From the NCBI GenBank assembly GCA_910579775.1, contig CAJTUE010000001.1, positions 1 to 64,000 of the forward strand: a DNA stretch of 64,000 nucleotides, given 5' to 3'. Positions 32,513 to 40,904 of the stretch are shown piece by piece; within the stretch, counting starts at the first letter, position 1, and each line of letters opens with the position of its first letter. A program made the translations under genes and the position numbers. The DNA comes from an uncultured Oscillospiraceae bacterium (lineage in GTDB: Bacteria; Bacillota; Clostridia; Oscillospirales; Oscillospiraceae). The notes beneath the pieces were generated by a model. That model was not told the DNA's origin. It ran no database searches and was given only the letters and a program-made list of their open reading frames with translations.

Positions 32513-32851
32513 TTACACCTCCATGTCTATGACAGATAGATTGTCAGGATATTCCTCCGCCAGGGTGGCGCAATGCACCATCAGCCCGGCCAGAAGGGCT
32601 TGACACAGGGCTTCGTTCTCCTGCCCCATGTCACCGGGGAGCTTGAGGGAGACGTAAGCGTCTGCCTCACGGGTCTTCACCGCTGTGCCTACGGCCAGCA
32701 CGTCGTTGACGGTGGTCTCCACCAGGCGGATGGCGCTGGTGAGGGCGGCGCAGAGGATGTCCGGCTCTCCGGGGGGGACAAGGCCCGCGTGGCCGCTCAG
32801 CTCGACCCGCTCAATGCGCTCGTCCCGGGTGGTAAAGGTGACGGTGGTCAT
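32513..32851 (-). CDS. prp: Ribosomal-processing cysteine protease Prp
   Basis: 112 residues. The conserved block GHAG...DILCAALTSAI holds the catalytic His and Cys of Prp (formerly YsxB). Located between rplU and rpmA, as is standard in Firmicutes; it trims the nine-residue extension of L27. The spacing of 4 bases on each side indicates one transcript with translational coupling. Confidence 0.95.
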   Translation of the reverse strand: MTTVTFTTRDERIERVELSGHAGLVPPGEPDILCAALTSAIRLVETTVNDVLAVGTAVKTREADAYVSLKLPGDMGQENEALCQALLAGLMVHCATLAEEYPDNLSVIDMEV

Positions 32852-32854
32852 GTG

Positions 32855-33166
32855 TTAGGCCTTCACCTTGGTGATCTCGATCTTGGTGTAGGGCTGACGG
32901 TGGCCCTGCTTGCGCTTGTAGTTCTTCTTGGGCTTGTACTTGAAGACGATGATCTTCTTGCCCTTGCCGTTCTTAGCAACCTTGGCCTCTACACTGGCGC
33001 CCTCCACAACGGGGGTGCCGAAGGTGGCCTTGTCGCCGTCAATGACGGCCAGGACCTCGTCGAACTTGACGGTCTCGCCAGCCTCCACGGGCAGCTTCTC
33101 AATGTAGAGAACGTCGCCCTCGGCGACCTTATACTGCTTACCGCCGGTGACAATGATCGCGTGCAT
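32855..33166 (-). CDS. rplU: 50S ribosomal protein L21
   Basis: 103 residues from ATG 33166, chosen because AAGGAG stands 9 bases upstream; a GTG at 33178 is in frame but unlikely. Sequence MHAIIVTGGKQYKVAEGDVL to the KRKQGHRQPYTKIEI end is typical L21, which binds 23S rRNA domain I. First gene of the rplU-prp-rpmA set. The leader of about 80 bases could contain the L21-leader autoregulatory structure known in Firmicutes, but I could not fold it here. Confidence 0.97.
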   Translation of the reverse strand: MHAIIVTGGKQYKVAEGDVLYIEKLPVEAGETVKFDEVLAVIDGDKATFGTPVVEGASVEAKVAKNGKGKKIIVFKYKPKKNYKRKQGHRQPYTKIEITKVKA

Positions 33167-33253
33167 ACTCTTTTTCACTCCTTCATTACGGGCTCGCTGT
33201 TGTGGGAGAAGCGCAGGGCGCTTACTTTTGGCCCCATTCCATGCGGCTCTAGC

Positions 33254-33282
33254 ATTATATCAGTGCAAAAAGTGGTTGTCAA
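33254..33282 (-). promoter_or_regulatory. Consensus promoter of the rplU operon
   Basis: TTGACA (33277-33282), a 17-base spacer and TATAAT (33254-33259) on the minus strand are a perfect sigma-A promoter, fitting a highly expressed ribosomal-protein transcript. Confidence 0.88.
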
Positions 33283-33286
33283 CCCT

Positions 33287-34165
33287 CTATTTGTGCTTTT
33301 CGTTGTAAAACAGCAGCCAGGAGCGGAAGGAGCTGACACCGACGGCGGTGACCAAGCCCACCAGCAGTACCCAGCCCTCCCACGTGGCGAACAGCTCTAG
33401 CCGGGGCAGGAGGATGAGAAGCAGCAACGCCGCAGGCACCCAGAGGTAGTGGAGCAGCCGCATGAGCCGCCGCTTCCCGCGTGGAATGTCGGCAGGAACG
33501 AAGTCCTCGGGGTGGGCGACCTCACAGGCGATAGAGGCCACCGGACAGCCCCGCACGGCGGTGTAATTCCGCATGGCGGTGTATTCGATGCCGTCCAGGG
33601 TAAACTCGGGGTACATACTCTCTTTTGTAATGACGATATCCTTTCCCTCCTGGTCGGCGTAGGCCAGCAGGGCGGCGGTGAACTCCTGGGGAGTGGTCAC
33701 CGCCTCGTCGGGGAGGAAGGTGAAGCGTTTTTCGTGCTCGGCCAACGCCACCCGGCGGTAGTCGTCGACCCAACCCCGGAAGAGACCCGCCGAGTGGGCG
33801 GGGTCGTCCATTTTCGCCAGCAGTGTGTCCACGTCCAGCGATTCCAGCGACGGGGCTTCTGCCACCTCCCGGCACAGGGCAATGGCCGCGTCCAGCTCCC
33901 TGGAACGCGCCTCCAACCGCTCCTTCTGGCGCTCGGCGGCGACGCCCACAGGCTCCTTTCCCTCCAGCACGGCCTTGATCTGAGGCAGGGGCATATCCAG
34001 CATCCGCAGGGCGCGGATGCGCTTGAGGACGGCGATGTCCTCGGGAGTATACTTTCGGTAGTCGTTTTGCTTGTTGCGCGCCGGGGTAAGGAGGCCCTGC
34101 TTTTCGTAAAAGCGGATGTTTTCGGCGTTTACGCCGGACAGCTCCTGGGCTTGCTTGATGTTCAT
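33287..34165 (-). CDS. MerR-family regulator with C-terminal membrane segment
   Basis: 292 residues from ATG 34165 (AAAGGAG upstream). The winged helix of MerR spans 1-70 (MNIKQAQELSGVNAENIRFY, then YRKYTPEDIAVLKRIRALRM), followed by the coiled-coil dimer helix (about 80-115). The middle region is a sensor domain of unknown type. Near the C-terminus two hydrophobic helices (VPAALLLLILLP; GWVLLVGLVTAVGVSSF) suggest membrane attachment, which is unusual for MerR proteins. Its own promoter has the 19-base spacer and central dyad typical of MerR control, so it is probably self-regulated. The effector is unknown. Confidence 0.88.
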   Translation of the reverse strand: MNIKQAQELSGVNAENIRFYEKQGLLTPARNKQNDYRKYTPEDIAVLKRIRALRMLDMPLPQIKAVLEGKEPVGVAAERQKERLEARSRELDAAIALCREVAEAPSLESLDVDTLLAKMDDPAHSAGLFRGWVDDYRRVALAEHEKRFTFLPDEAVTTPQEFTAALLAYADQEGKDIVITKESMYPEFTLDGIEYTAMRNYTAVRGCPVASIACEVAHPEDFVPADIPRGKRRLMRLLHYLWVPAALLLLILLPRLELFATWEGWVLLVGLVTAVGVSSFRSWLLFYNEKHK

Positions 34166-34196
34166 GGGGAACGCTCCTTTCAGGAAAGATGCTGTC

Positions 34197-34227
34197 AGCG
34201 TACACCTTGAAGCCGCTCCAAGGTCAA
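34197..34227 (-). promoter_or_regulatory. MerR-type promoter (19-base spacer with operator dyad)
   Basis: On the minus strand TTGACC (34222-34227) and TACGCT (34197-34202) are separated by 19 bases. Inside lies the dyad ACCTTGGA-N5-TTCAAGGT (34204-34224; 7 of 8 pairs). MerR activators untwist exactly such over-long spacers. Confidence 0.75.
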
Positions 34228-34244
34228 GAGGTTTTTGAAAATTT

Positions 34245-35582
34245 TTAGCTTCGTTCCAGCTTGACCACTGTCTCCACATGGAAGGTGCGAGGGAAGAGGT
34301 CCACCGGCTGGACCTTTTTGACCTCGTACTGTGCCGACAGGAGCTTCAGGTCCCGGGCTAGGGTGGCGGGGTCGCAGGAGACGTAGACGATGCGCGCCGG
34401 AGAAATTTGGAGTAAGCTTTCCACTACCTGGGGCGACAGGCCCTTCCGGGGCGGGTCCACAATGGCGACATCGATCATTTCACCGGTTTTCGCCAGCTCC
34501 GCCGCTACCGCTGATGCGTCGGCGCAGACAAAGCGGGCGTTCTGCACGCCGTTTCGCGCGGCGTTTTCCCGGGCGTCTTCCACCGCCTGGGGGACGATCT
34601 CCGCCCCTAGCAGGCGTTTGCATTTCCGTGCCATGGTCAGGCCGATGGTGCCTGTGCCGCAGTAAAGGTCCAGAAGGGCCTCTGTCCCGGTGAGGGCGGC
34701 AAATTCCTCCGCCAGGGCGTACAGGACCTCGGTCTGGGCGTGGTTGACCTGATAAAAGGCGGGGACGCTCAAGCGGAAGGTCACGCCACGCAGGGAGTCC
34801 AAAAGAGTGGACATTCCCCACAAGGTGCGCCAGCCATTCCCCAGGATGACGTTGGTGTCCCGGCAGTTTTCGTTGAGAACGATCCCTATCAGCCCGGGCG
34901 CGGCGGCGCGAAAAGCCTCCACCAACGCGCCCTCGTGGGGCAGGGCCGAGCCGTTGACCACCACCGCCGCCAAACACTCCCTGGCTGCGTTTGCGCGGAC
35001 AAAAAGGTGGCGGACAAGCCCCTTGCGGCTCTTTTCGTCGTAAGCCGGAATGTTGTATTCCTTCATCCAGGTCCTCAGGGCGTTTGCCAGGGCATTTGCG
35101 GCAGGGGACTGGAGGGCGCAGCCGTCCACATCTACCACCCGGTGGCTCCGCTCCCGGTAAAAGCCCACCCGCGGCCCCGGACCCACGGGAAACTGGGCCT
35201 TGTTGCGGTAGCTTGCAGTGTCTGCCGCGCCCAAAACGGGAGGCATGTCCATGTCCAGCCCGCCGATGCGCTGGAGAGCGTCGGCCACCCTCTGCCGCTT
35301 AAAGTCCAGCTCGGCGGCATAGTCCATGTGCTGCAGCTGGCAGCCGCCGCAGGCCCCGTAGTGGGAACAGGAGGGCTCGATCCGGGCGGGGGAGGGCTCC
35401 AAAAGCTCGACAATATGCGCCCAGGCCGCCCGGTGGCCAACGTGCTCGATCTCGATGACGCACCGCTCTCCCACAATGCCGCCCTTGACGAACACCGCCA
35501 TGCCGCCGACGCGGGCCACGCCGCCGCCGTCGGAGGCCCAGTTTTCCACCGTGGCGGTGTAGCGATTTCCCTCTTTGACCAC
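34245..35582 (-). CDS. rlmD: 23S rRNA (uracil-C5)-methyltransferase RlmD/RlmCD family
   Basis: 445 residues from GTG 35582, six bases after GGAGGGG; an ATG at 35615 lies before that site. An N-terminal TRAM RNA-binding domain (about 4-60) is followed by a [4Fe-4S] cluster motif C-x5-C-x2-C (CSHYGACGGC) with the fourth Cys in DGCALQSP. The SAM methyltransferase domain has LLDLYCGTGTIGLTMA, IVDPPRKGL, and the catalytic Cys in VYVSCDPATLARDL. It methylates U1939 and/or U747 of 23S rRNA; Firmicutes members often do both. Divergent from secA; no terminator is obvious after it. Confidence 0.92.
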   Translation of the reverse strand: MVKEGNRYTATVENWASDGGGVARVGGMAVFVKGGIVGERCVIEIEHVGHRAAWAHIVELLEPSPARIEPSCSHYGACGGCQLQHMDYAAELDFKRQRVADALQRIGGLDMDMPPVLGAADTASYRNKAQFPVGPGPRVGFYRERSHRVVDVDGCALQSPAANALANALRTWMKEYNIPAYDEKSRKGLVRHLFVRANAARECLAAVVVNGSALPHEGALVEAFRAAAPGLIGIVLNENCRDTNVILGNGWRTLWGMSTLLDSLRGVTFRLSVPAFYQVNHAQTEVLYALAEEFAALTGTEALLDLYCGTGTIGLTMARKCKRLLGAEIVPQAVEDARENAARNGVQNARFVCADASAVAAELAKTGEMIDVAIVDPPRKGLSPQVVESLLQISPARIVYVSCDPATLARDLKLLSAQYEVKKVQPVDLFPRTFHVETVVKLERS

Positions 35583-35661
35583 CTGCGTCCCCTCCTTTTT
35601 TGTTGATTCTAACATAGATGTAGGAATTTTACAATTTAGACTTTTTTAGCGGGCGGATATG

Positions 35662-35670
35662 TGATACAAT
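35662..35670 (+). promoter_or_regulatory. Extended -10 promoter of secA
   Basis: TGATACAAT combines a TGN extension and TACAAT; no good -35 box is seen at the right distance. It lies 66 bases before the secA ATG at 35736. Confidence 0.45.
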
Positions 35671-35735
35671 AAAGCGTTAATATGGATACGAATGGGCTAT
35701 CGCCTATACCATTACGTGGAAAGACAGGTGACACC

Positions 35736-38495
35736 ATGGGAATTTTCAACGCGCTCTTTGGCTCCCACTCCCAGCGGGAGGTCAAAAAGGTGGAAAAGCT
35801 GGCGGACAGGATCGAGGCGCTGGAGGAGGAATACAAGGCCCTCTCCGACGAGGAGCTGAAGTCTATGACGCCCAAGCTGAAGGAGCGGCTGGCAAACGGC
35901 GAGACCACCGACGACATTTTGCCCGAGGCCTTTGCCACCGTCCGGGAGGCGGCCTGGCGGGTGCTGGGGATGCGGCCCTACCGGGTCCAGCTCATCGGCG
36001 GCATTATTTTGCACCAGGGGCGTATTGCCGAGATGAAGACCGGCGAGGGCAAGACGCTGGTGGCGACCCTGCCCGCCTATCTGAACGCTTTGACGGGAGA
36101 GGGTGTTCACATCGTCACGGTGAACGACTACCTGGCCAAGCGCGACAGCGAGTGGATGGGAAAGGTCTACCGCTTTTTGGGTCTGACGGTGGGCCTGGTG
36201 ATCCACGCGGTGGAGCCCCAGGACCGCAAGGCCTCCTACGCCGCCGACATCACTTACGGTACCAACAACGAGTTTGGCTTTGACTACCTCCGGGACAACA
36301 TGGCGATCTACAAAGCGGAGCTGGTCCAACGGGGCCACGCCTTTGCCATTGTGGACGAGGTGGACTCCATCCTCATCGATGAGGCCCGCACCCCGCTTAT
36401 TATCTCCGGCCAGGGGGACAAGTCCACCCAGCTCTACACGGTGGTGGACTCCTTTGTGGCCCGGCTGAAGGGGAAGAGGGTTGCTAGCGTGGACGAAAAG
36501 GCGGAAGAGGACCCGAACGAGGACGCGGACTATATTACCGATGAGAAGGCGCGGACGGTCACCCTCACTGCCCGGGGTATCGCCAAGGCCGAGCAGCAGT
36601 TCAACGTGGAAAACTTGGCTGACCCGGAAAACGCCACCCTTTCCCACCATATCAATCAGGCCATCCGCGCCCACGGTTTGATGAAGCGGGACATCGACTA
36701 TGTGGTGAAAGACGGGGAGGTCATTATCGTAGACGAATTTACCGGGCGGCTCATGTTTGGCCGGCGGTACTCCGAGGGGCTTCACCAGGCGATCGAGGCC
36801 AAGGAGCACGTGAATGTGGCGCGGGAGTCCAAGACCCTGGCCACCATCACCTTCCAAAACTATTTCCGCCTCTACGACAAGCTGTCCGGTATGACGGGCA
36901 CCGCCCTTACCGAGGCGGAGGAATTCGGGCAGATTTACGAGCTGGACATCGTGGAGGTGCCCACCAACCGTCCCCTGGCCCGCATCGACAACCACGACGT
37001 GGTCTACAAAAACGAGGCGGGCAAGTTCCGGGCCATTGTGGAGCAGGTGGCCCAGTGCTACGCCAAGGGCCAGCCCGTGCTGGTGGGTACGGTGTCCATC
37101 GAGAAATCCGAGCTGGTGTCCGCCCTGCTGAAAAAGAAGGGCATTCCCCACAACGTGCTGAACGCCAAGAACCATGAGAAGGAAGCGGAGATCGTAGCCC
37201 AGGCGGGCAAGCTGGGGGCGGTCACTGTGGCCACCAACATGGCGGGCCGCGGCACCGACATCATGCTGGGGGGCAACGCGGAGTTTTTGGCCAAGGCGGA
37301 GCTTCGCAAGCAAGGACTCACCGATGAACTGATCGCCGAGGCCACCGGGTTTGCCGAGACCGATGATGAGGATATTCTGAATGCCCGAAAGGCCTTTTCC
37401 GAGGCAGAGAGCAAGTATAAAGCGGAGATCGCCCAGGAGGCGGAGCAGGTCAAGGCCGCCGGAGGACTCTTTATTCTGGGCACCGAGCGCCATGAATCCC
37501 GCCGCATCGACAACCAGCTGCGCGGCCGTGCAGGCCGTCAGGGGGACCCCGGCGAGACCCGGTTTTTCCTCTCGCTGGAGGACGATGTGCTACGTCTTTT
37601 TGGCTCGGAGCGCATTCAGAACATGATGGAGGGTCTTGGTATTGACGAGGATACTCCTATTGAGCAGAAAATGCTTACCAACGCCATTGAATCCGCCCAG
37701 AAGCGGGTGGAGAGCAAGAACTTCCAGGCCCGTAAGACGGTGCTGGAGTATGACGACGTGATGAATACCCAGCGGGAGGTCATCTACAAGCAGCGCCGGG
37801 AGGTGCTGGATGGCAAGGACCTGAAGAACGTGATCCAAAACATGGTGGAGAACGTTATCTCCCGCCAGGTCCACAGCCACTTCGTGGACCAGCAGGGGCT
37901 GACGGCGGAGGATTATGCCGCCGCGGTGGCCCCCTTTAAGGGCGTGTTCCTGGACCCCGCCAAGCCGGGGCCCGGCGAGGACGATCTGGACAGCCTCACC
38001 GCCGACAGCCTTACCGAAAAGCTGGCGGAGGCCGCCCGTGCCCGCTATGCCTTCCGGGAGGCGGGCTTTGGCGAGCCGCTGATGCGGGAGATCGAGCGGG
38101 TGGTCATGCTTCGGGTGGTGGACGAATACTGGATGGATGAGATCGACGCCATGACCGAGCTTCGCCAGGGGATCGGTCTGCGGGCCTACGGACAGTCTGA
38201 CCCGGTGGTGGAATACAAGCGGGAAGGCTATGAGATGTTTGACAGCATGATCGCCGCCATCCAGGATGAGACGGTGCGCCGTCTTTTCCTGGTCCAGCTG
38301 CGCCAGAATGAGGAGGTCAAGCGGGAGCGGGTGGCCAAGGTCACCGGTGAGTCCGGGGGCGGTGACGGCACTGTGAAGAAACAGCCCAAGCGCACCGCCG
38401 AGACCAAGATTGGCCGCAACGACCCCTGTCCCTGTGGCAGTGGGCTGAAATGGAAGAAATGCACCTGCAAAGAGTATCACCCCGACGAACAATGA
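35736..38495 (+). CDS. secA: Preprotein translocase ATPase SecA
   Basis: 919 residues from ATG 35736 (GACAGGTGA upstream). All SecA parts are present: Walker A MKTGEGKTLVA (about 103), VNDYLAKRDSEWMG, Walker B VDEVDSILIDEARTPLIISG, the preprotein cross-linking region, MAGRGTDIMLGGNA, the LRGRAGRQGDPGETRFFLSL helicase motif, the helical scaffold/wing domains and a C-terminal SEC-C zinc motif (DPCPCGSGLKWKKC). It drives Sec-dependent export through SecYEG and so serves the many signal-peptide proteins here. Only one copy is in the window. The nearby pgeF gene begins 22 bases later and may be co-transcribed. Confidence 0.98.
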   Translation: MGIFNALFGSHSQREVKKVEKLADRIEALEEEYKALSDEELKSMTPKLKERLANGETTDDILPEAFATVREAAWRVLGMRPYRVQLIGGIILHQGRIAEMKTGEGKTLVATLPAYLNALTGEGVHIVTVNDYLAKRDSEWMGKVYRFLGLTVGLVIHAVEPQDRKASYAADITYGTNNEFGFDYLRDNMAIYKAELVQRGHAFAIVDEVDSILIDEARTPLIISGQGDKSTQLYTVVDSFVARLKGKRVASVDEKAEEDPNEDADYITDEKARTVTLTARGIAKAEQQFNVENLADPENATLSHHINQAIRAHGLMKRDIDYVVKDGEVIIVDEFTGRLMFGRRYSEGLHQAIEAKEHVNVARESKTLATITFQNYFRLYDKLSGMTGTALTEAEEFGQIYELDIVEVPTNRPLARIDNHDVVYKNEAGKFRAIVEQVAQCYAKGQPVLVGTVSIEKSELVSALLKKKGIPHNVLNAKNHEKEAEIVAQAGKLGAVTVATNMAGRGTDIMLGGNAEFLAKAELRKQGLTDELIAEATGFAETDDEDILNARKAFSEAESKYKAEIAQEAEQVKAAGGLFILGTERHESRRIDNQLRGRAGRQGDPGETRFFLSLEDDVLRLFGSERIQNMMEGLGIDEDTPIEQKMLTNAIESAQKRVESKNFQARKTVLEYDDVMNTQREVIYKQRREVLDGKDLKNVIQNMVENVISRQVHSHFVDQQGLTAEDYAAAVAPFKGVFLDPAKPGPGEDDLDSLTADSLTEKLAEAARARYAFREAGFGEPLMREIERVVMLRVVDEYWMDEIDAMTELRQGIGLRAYGQSDPVVEYKREGYEMFDSMIAAIQDETVRRLFLVQLRQNEEVKRERVAKVTGESGGGDGTVKKQPKRTAETKIGRNDPCPCGSGLKWKKCTCKEYHPDEQ

Positions 38496-38517
38496 CATCT
38501 TGCGATAGGAGACTGCC

Positions 38518-39315
38518 TTGATTACGAAAAGTGTTCATGGTGTGGAATATCTGGCCTCGCCCTTGCTGGAGACGCCGCATGGGTTTTCTACCAGAGTCGG
38601 CGGGGTGTCCGCAGGCATTTTTAAAAGCCTAAACCTGGGCCACCGTCGCGGGGACGACCCCGAGAGGGTGCGGGAGAACTACCGCCGCTTCTGTGCCGCC
38701 ACCGGGACGGACGATCATAGCATCGTGATGACCAACCAGGTCCACGGAAACGCGGTGAAGGTAGTGACAGCGGCGGACGTGAAGACCGACCTGCTGGCCC
38801 CCACGCCCTTTGAGGCAGACGGGTTGGCCACCAATGTGCCCGGGGTGGCCTTGTGTATCTTCTCCGCCGACTGTGTGCCCGTTCTGCTGTTTGATCCGGT
38901 GAAGCGGGCGGCCGCCGCGGTCCACGCGGGCTGGCGGGGCACCGCCGCCGTGATTGCCGCCGTGGCGGTAGAGACTCTGGAGCGGGAATTCGGAAGCTGC
39001 CCGGCGGACCTTCGCGCCGCGGTCGGGCCTGCCATCGGGAAGTGCTGCTTTGAGACCGACAGTGATGTGCCCGCCGCTATGGAGGCCGCCCTGGGTGGCC
39101 TGGCCTTGCCCTTTATGGCTCGGGCGGGGGAGAAGTGGCAGTTGGACCTGAAGGCCATCAACGCCGCCATTTTAGCGCGCGCCGGGCTGTCGCCGGAGCG
39201 CATTGACGTAAGCGAGGCGTGTACCTGCTGTCAGCACCAGCGCTTCTGGTCCCACCGCTTTACCAAGGGAGAGCGGGGGAGTCAGGCGGCGGTGATCATG
39301 CTGACAGACGGATAA
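38518..39315 (+). CDS. pgeF: Laccase-domain protein / peptidoglycan editing factor PgeF
   Basis: 265 residues from TTG 38518 (AGGAGA about 7 bases upstream; no ATG fits). Motifs of the YfiH/PgeF (Cu-oxidase_4) family: FSTRVGGVS, NQVHGNAV, SADCVPVLLFD (Cys of the metal site), HAGWRGTAA and the C-terminal EACTCCQHQRFWSHR. Members act as purine nucleoside phosphorylase/adenosine deaminase in vitro and, in E. coli, keep wrong amino acids out of peptidoglycan precursors. His and Cys metal ligands are all present. Confidence 0.9.
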   Translation: MITKSVHGVEYLASPLLETPHGFSTRVGGVSAGIFKSLNLGHRRGDDPERVRENYRRFCAATGTDDHSIVMTNQVHGNAVKVVTAADVKTDLLAPTPFEADGLATNVPGVALCIFSADCVPVLLFDPVKRAAAAVHAGWRGTAAVIAAVAVETLEREFGSCPADLRAAVGPAIGKCCFETDSDVPAAMEAALGGLALPFMARAGEKWQLDLKAINAAILARAGLSPERIDVSEACTCCQHQRFWSHRFTKGERGSQAAVIMLTDG

Positions 39316-39341
39316 AGAACAGGGGGAAGGGAGGGGTGAAG

Positions 39342-40880
39342 ATGAAGGGCGAGATACGGCGGTGGCTGTCCGCCACCCTGGGGGTGGTCCTGGCGGTGAG
39401 CTTGACCGCCTGCCAGCCAACGCGGACCCAAATGCCCGAGCCGCCCCCATCCCCTAGCCCGACCTTTCCCAGCCCCGGTCCAGCCCCTGATGAGAGACGG
39501 CCCTTCACCCTGCCCCTGGATCCTCAGGGGACCTGGGACCCCTACGTAGGCAGCCGCTCCACCAATATGACGGTGGCCCCGCTGGTCTTTGACAGCCTCT
39601 ATGAGATGGACGCTTCCTTTGAGCCCCAACCCCTTCTGGCCCAGGGCGGGTGGCAGGGGGAGGACGGCCTGAGCTGGCGTGTGACCCTGAAAAGCGGCGT
39701 TACATTTTCCAACGGAGCTGCGCTGGACGCGGCATCGGTGTGCGCCGCGCTCAACGCCGCCCGAGGGGAGAAGAGTCTCTACGCCTCCCGGCTGGCCAAC
39801 GTACAGCGCGTGACCGCCGAGGGGGAAAGCACAGTGGTGTTCCAGCTCAAGGAGCCCAACCGGGACTTTTTGGCCCTGCTGGATATTCCCGTTGCCAGAG
39901 TGGAAAAGGACGGGGTCTATGGCACCGGACGCTATGTGGTGGACGGCGAACGGCTGGTGGCCAGAGAAAATAGCTGGCGGGAGAGCGCTGATATTCCAAG
40001 GGAGATCCCGCTAAAGTCCATTGGCGCGGCCGATGAGCTGATCGCCGCCTTTGACAGCGAGATGCTTGGACTGGCGGCCTCCGATCCCACCGGAGCGGAT
40101 GCCCTGGGCTTTTCCGGGTCCTATCAGACCTGGGAATATCCCACCTCTACCATGCTCTATCTGGGGTTTCACTGCGGCTCGGGGATCTGTCAGAACCCCC
40201 AGGTCCGCGCCGCCCTCAGCCGGGCGGTGGACCGGGGCGGCCTGGTCTCCGAGGTGCTGGGGGGGCACGCCTCCATCGCCGCCCTGCCCGTGCCTCCCTC
40301 CTCACGCCGCTATGACAGCGCCTTGGCCAGGGAAGTGAGCTATGACCTGACAGCCGCCACAGAGGAGCTGGACGCGTTGGGCTACAGCGTGGGGGAGGAC
40401 GGTGTGCGGCGCTCGGGGAAGCGGCCCTTGGAGCTGACGCTGTTGGTCAATTCGGACAATCAATTCAAAGAAAAGCTGGGGGCGGCCATCGCCAAGGACC
40501 TGGAGAAGGCCGGATTTCAGGTGACGGTGACGGCCCTACCTTGGGAGGAGTATAAAAAAGCGCTGAACAGCGGGAAATTTGACCTCTACTTGGGGGAATG
40601 CCGCCTGACAGGGGATTTGGACCTGACGGCCTTTTTCACCGCCGGAAGCGGTCTTTGCTACGGCGGCGCGGCGGACCGGGAGCTGGCCGCCGCCTTGAGC
40701 GCCGCCAGGGCAACAGGAGAGTGGGACGAGTTTTATACCCTCTATACCCAGCGCCCGCCCTTTATGACCCTGTGCTTTAAGACGGGGGCGGTGCTGACCC
40801 AGTGGGGGCAGGTGAGCGGCCTGCGGCCTACCCAGGGGAATTTGTTCTATCAGTTTGAGCACTGGACGTTTGCGGACTAA
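39342..40880 (+). CDS. Family 5 solute-binding lipoprotein (peptide/nickel ABC type), orphan
   Basis: 512 residues from ATG 39342 (GGGAGGGG upstream). Lipobox SLTAC at about residues 21-25 predicts a membrane-anchored lipoprotein, then a P/S-rich linker of about 30 residues. The SBP_bac_5 domain follows: FDSLYEMDASFEPQPLLAQG, the WRVTLKSGVTFSNGAALDA signature, VRAALSRAVDRGGLV, and LYLGECRLTGDLDLTAFF. Such proteins deliver oligopeptides, nickel or haem to an ABC importer. No permease or ATPase gene is in the window, so the partner must be elsewhere or this one signals instead. Just 24 bases separate it from purL. Confidence 0.85.
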   Translation: MKGEIRRWLSATLGVVLAVSLTACQPTRTQMPEPPPSPSPTFPSPGPAPDERRPFTLPLDPQGTWDPYVGSRSTNMTVAPLVFDSLYEMDASFEPQPLLAQGGWQGEDGLSWRVTLKSGVTFSNGAALDAASVCAALNAARGEKSLYASRLANVQRVTAEGESTVVFQLKEPNRDFLALLDIPVARVEKDGVYGTGRYVVDGERLVARENSWRESADIPREIPLKSIGAADELIAAFDSEMLGLAASDPTGADALGFSGSYQTWEYPTSTMLYLGFHCGSGICQNPQVRAALSRAVDRGGLVSEVLGGHASIAALPVPPSSRRYDSALAREVSYDLTAATEELDALGYSVGEDGVRRSGKRPLELTLLVNSDNQFKEKLGAAIAKDLEKAGFQVTVTALPWEEYKKALNSGKFDLYLGECRLTGDLDLTAFFTAGSGLCYGGAADRELAAALSAARATGEWDEFYTLYTQRPPFMTLCFKTGAVLTQWGQVSGLRPTQGNLFYQFEHWTFAD

Positions 40881-40904
40881 CCACGGAGAAAGGGAGAGAG
40901 AAAG

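Noticed and set aside
33167..33253. A defined L21-leader riboregulator in the rplU leader
   Set aside because: The position is right, but I could not establish the expected structure by eye, so it is mentioned only in the rplU entry. A covariance-model search would decide.
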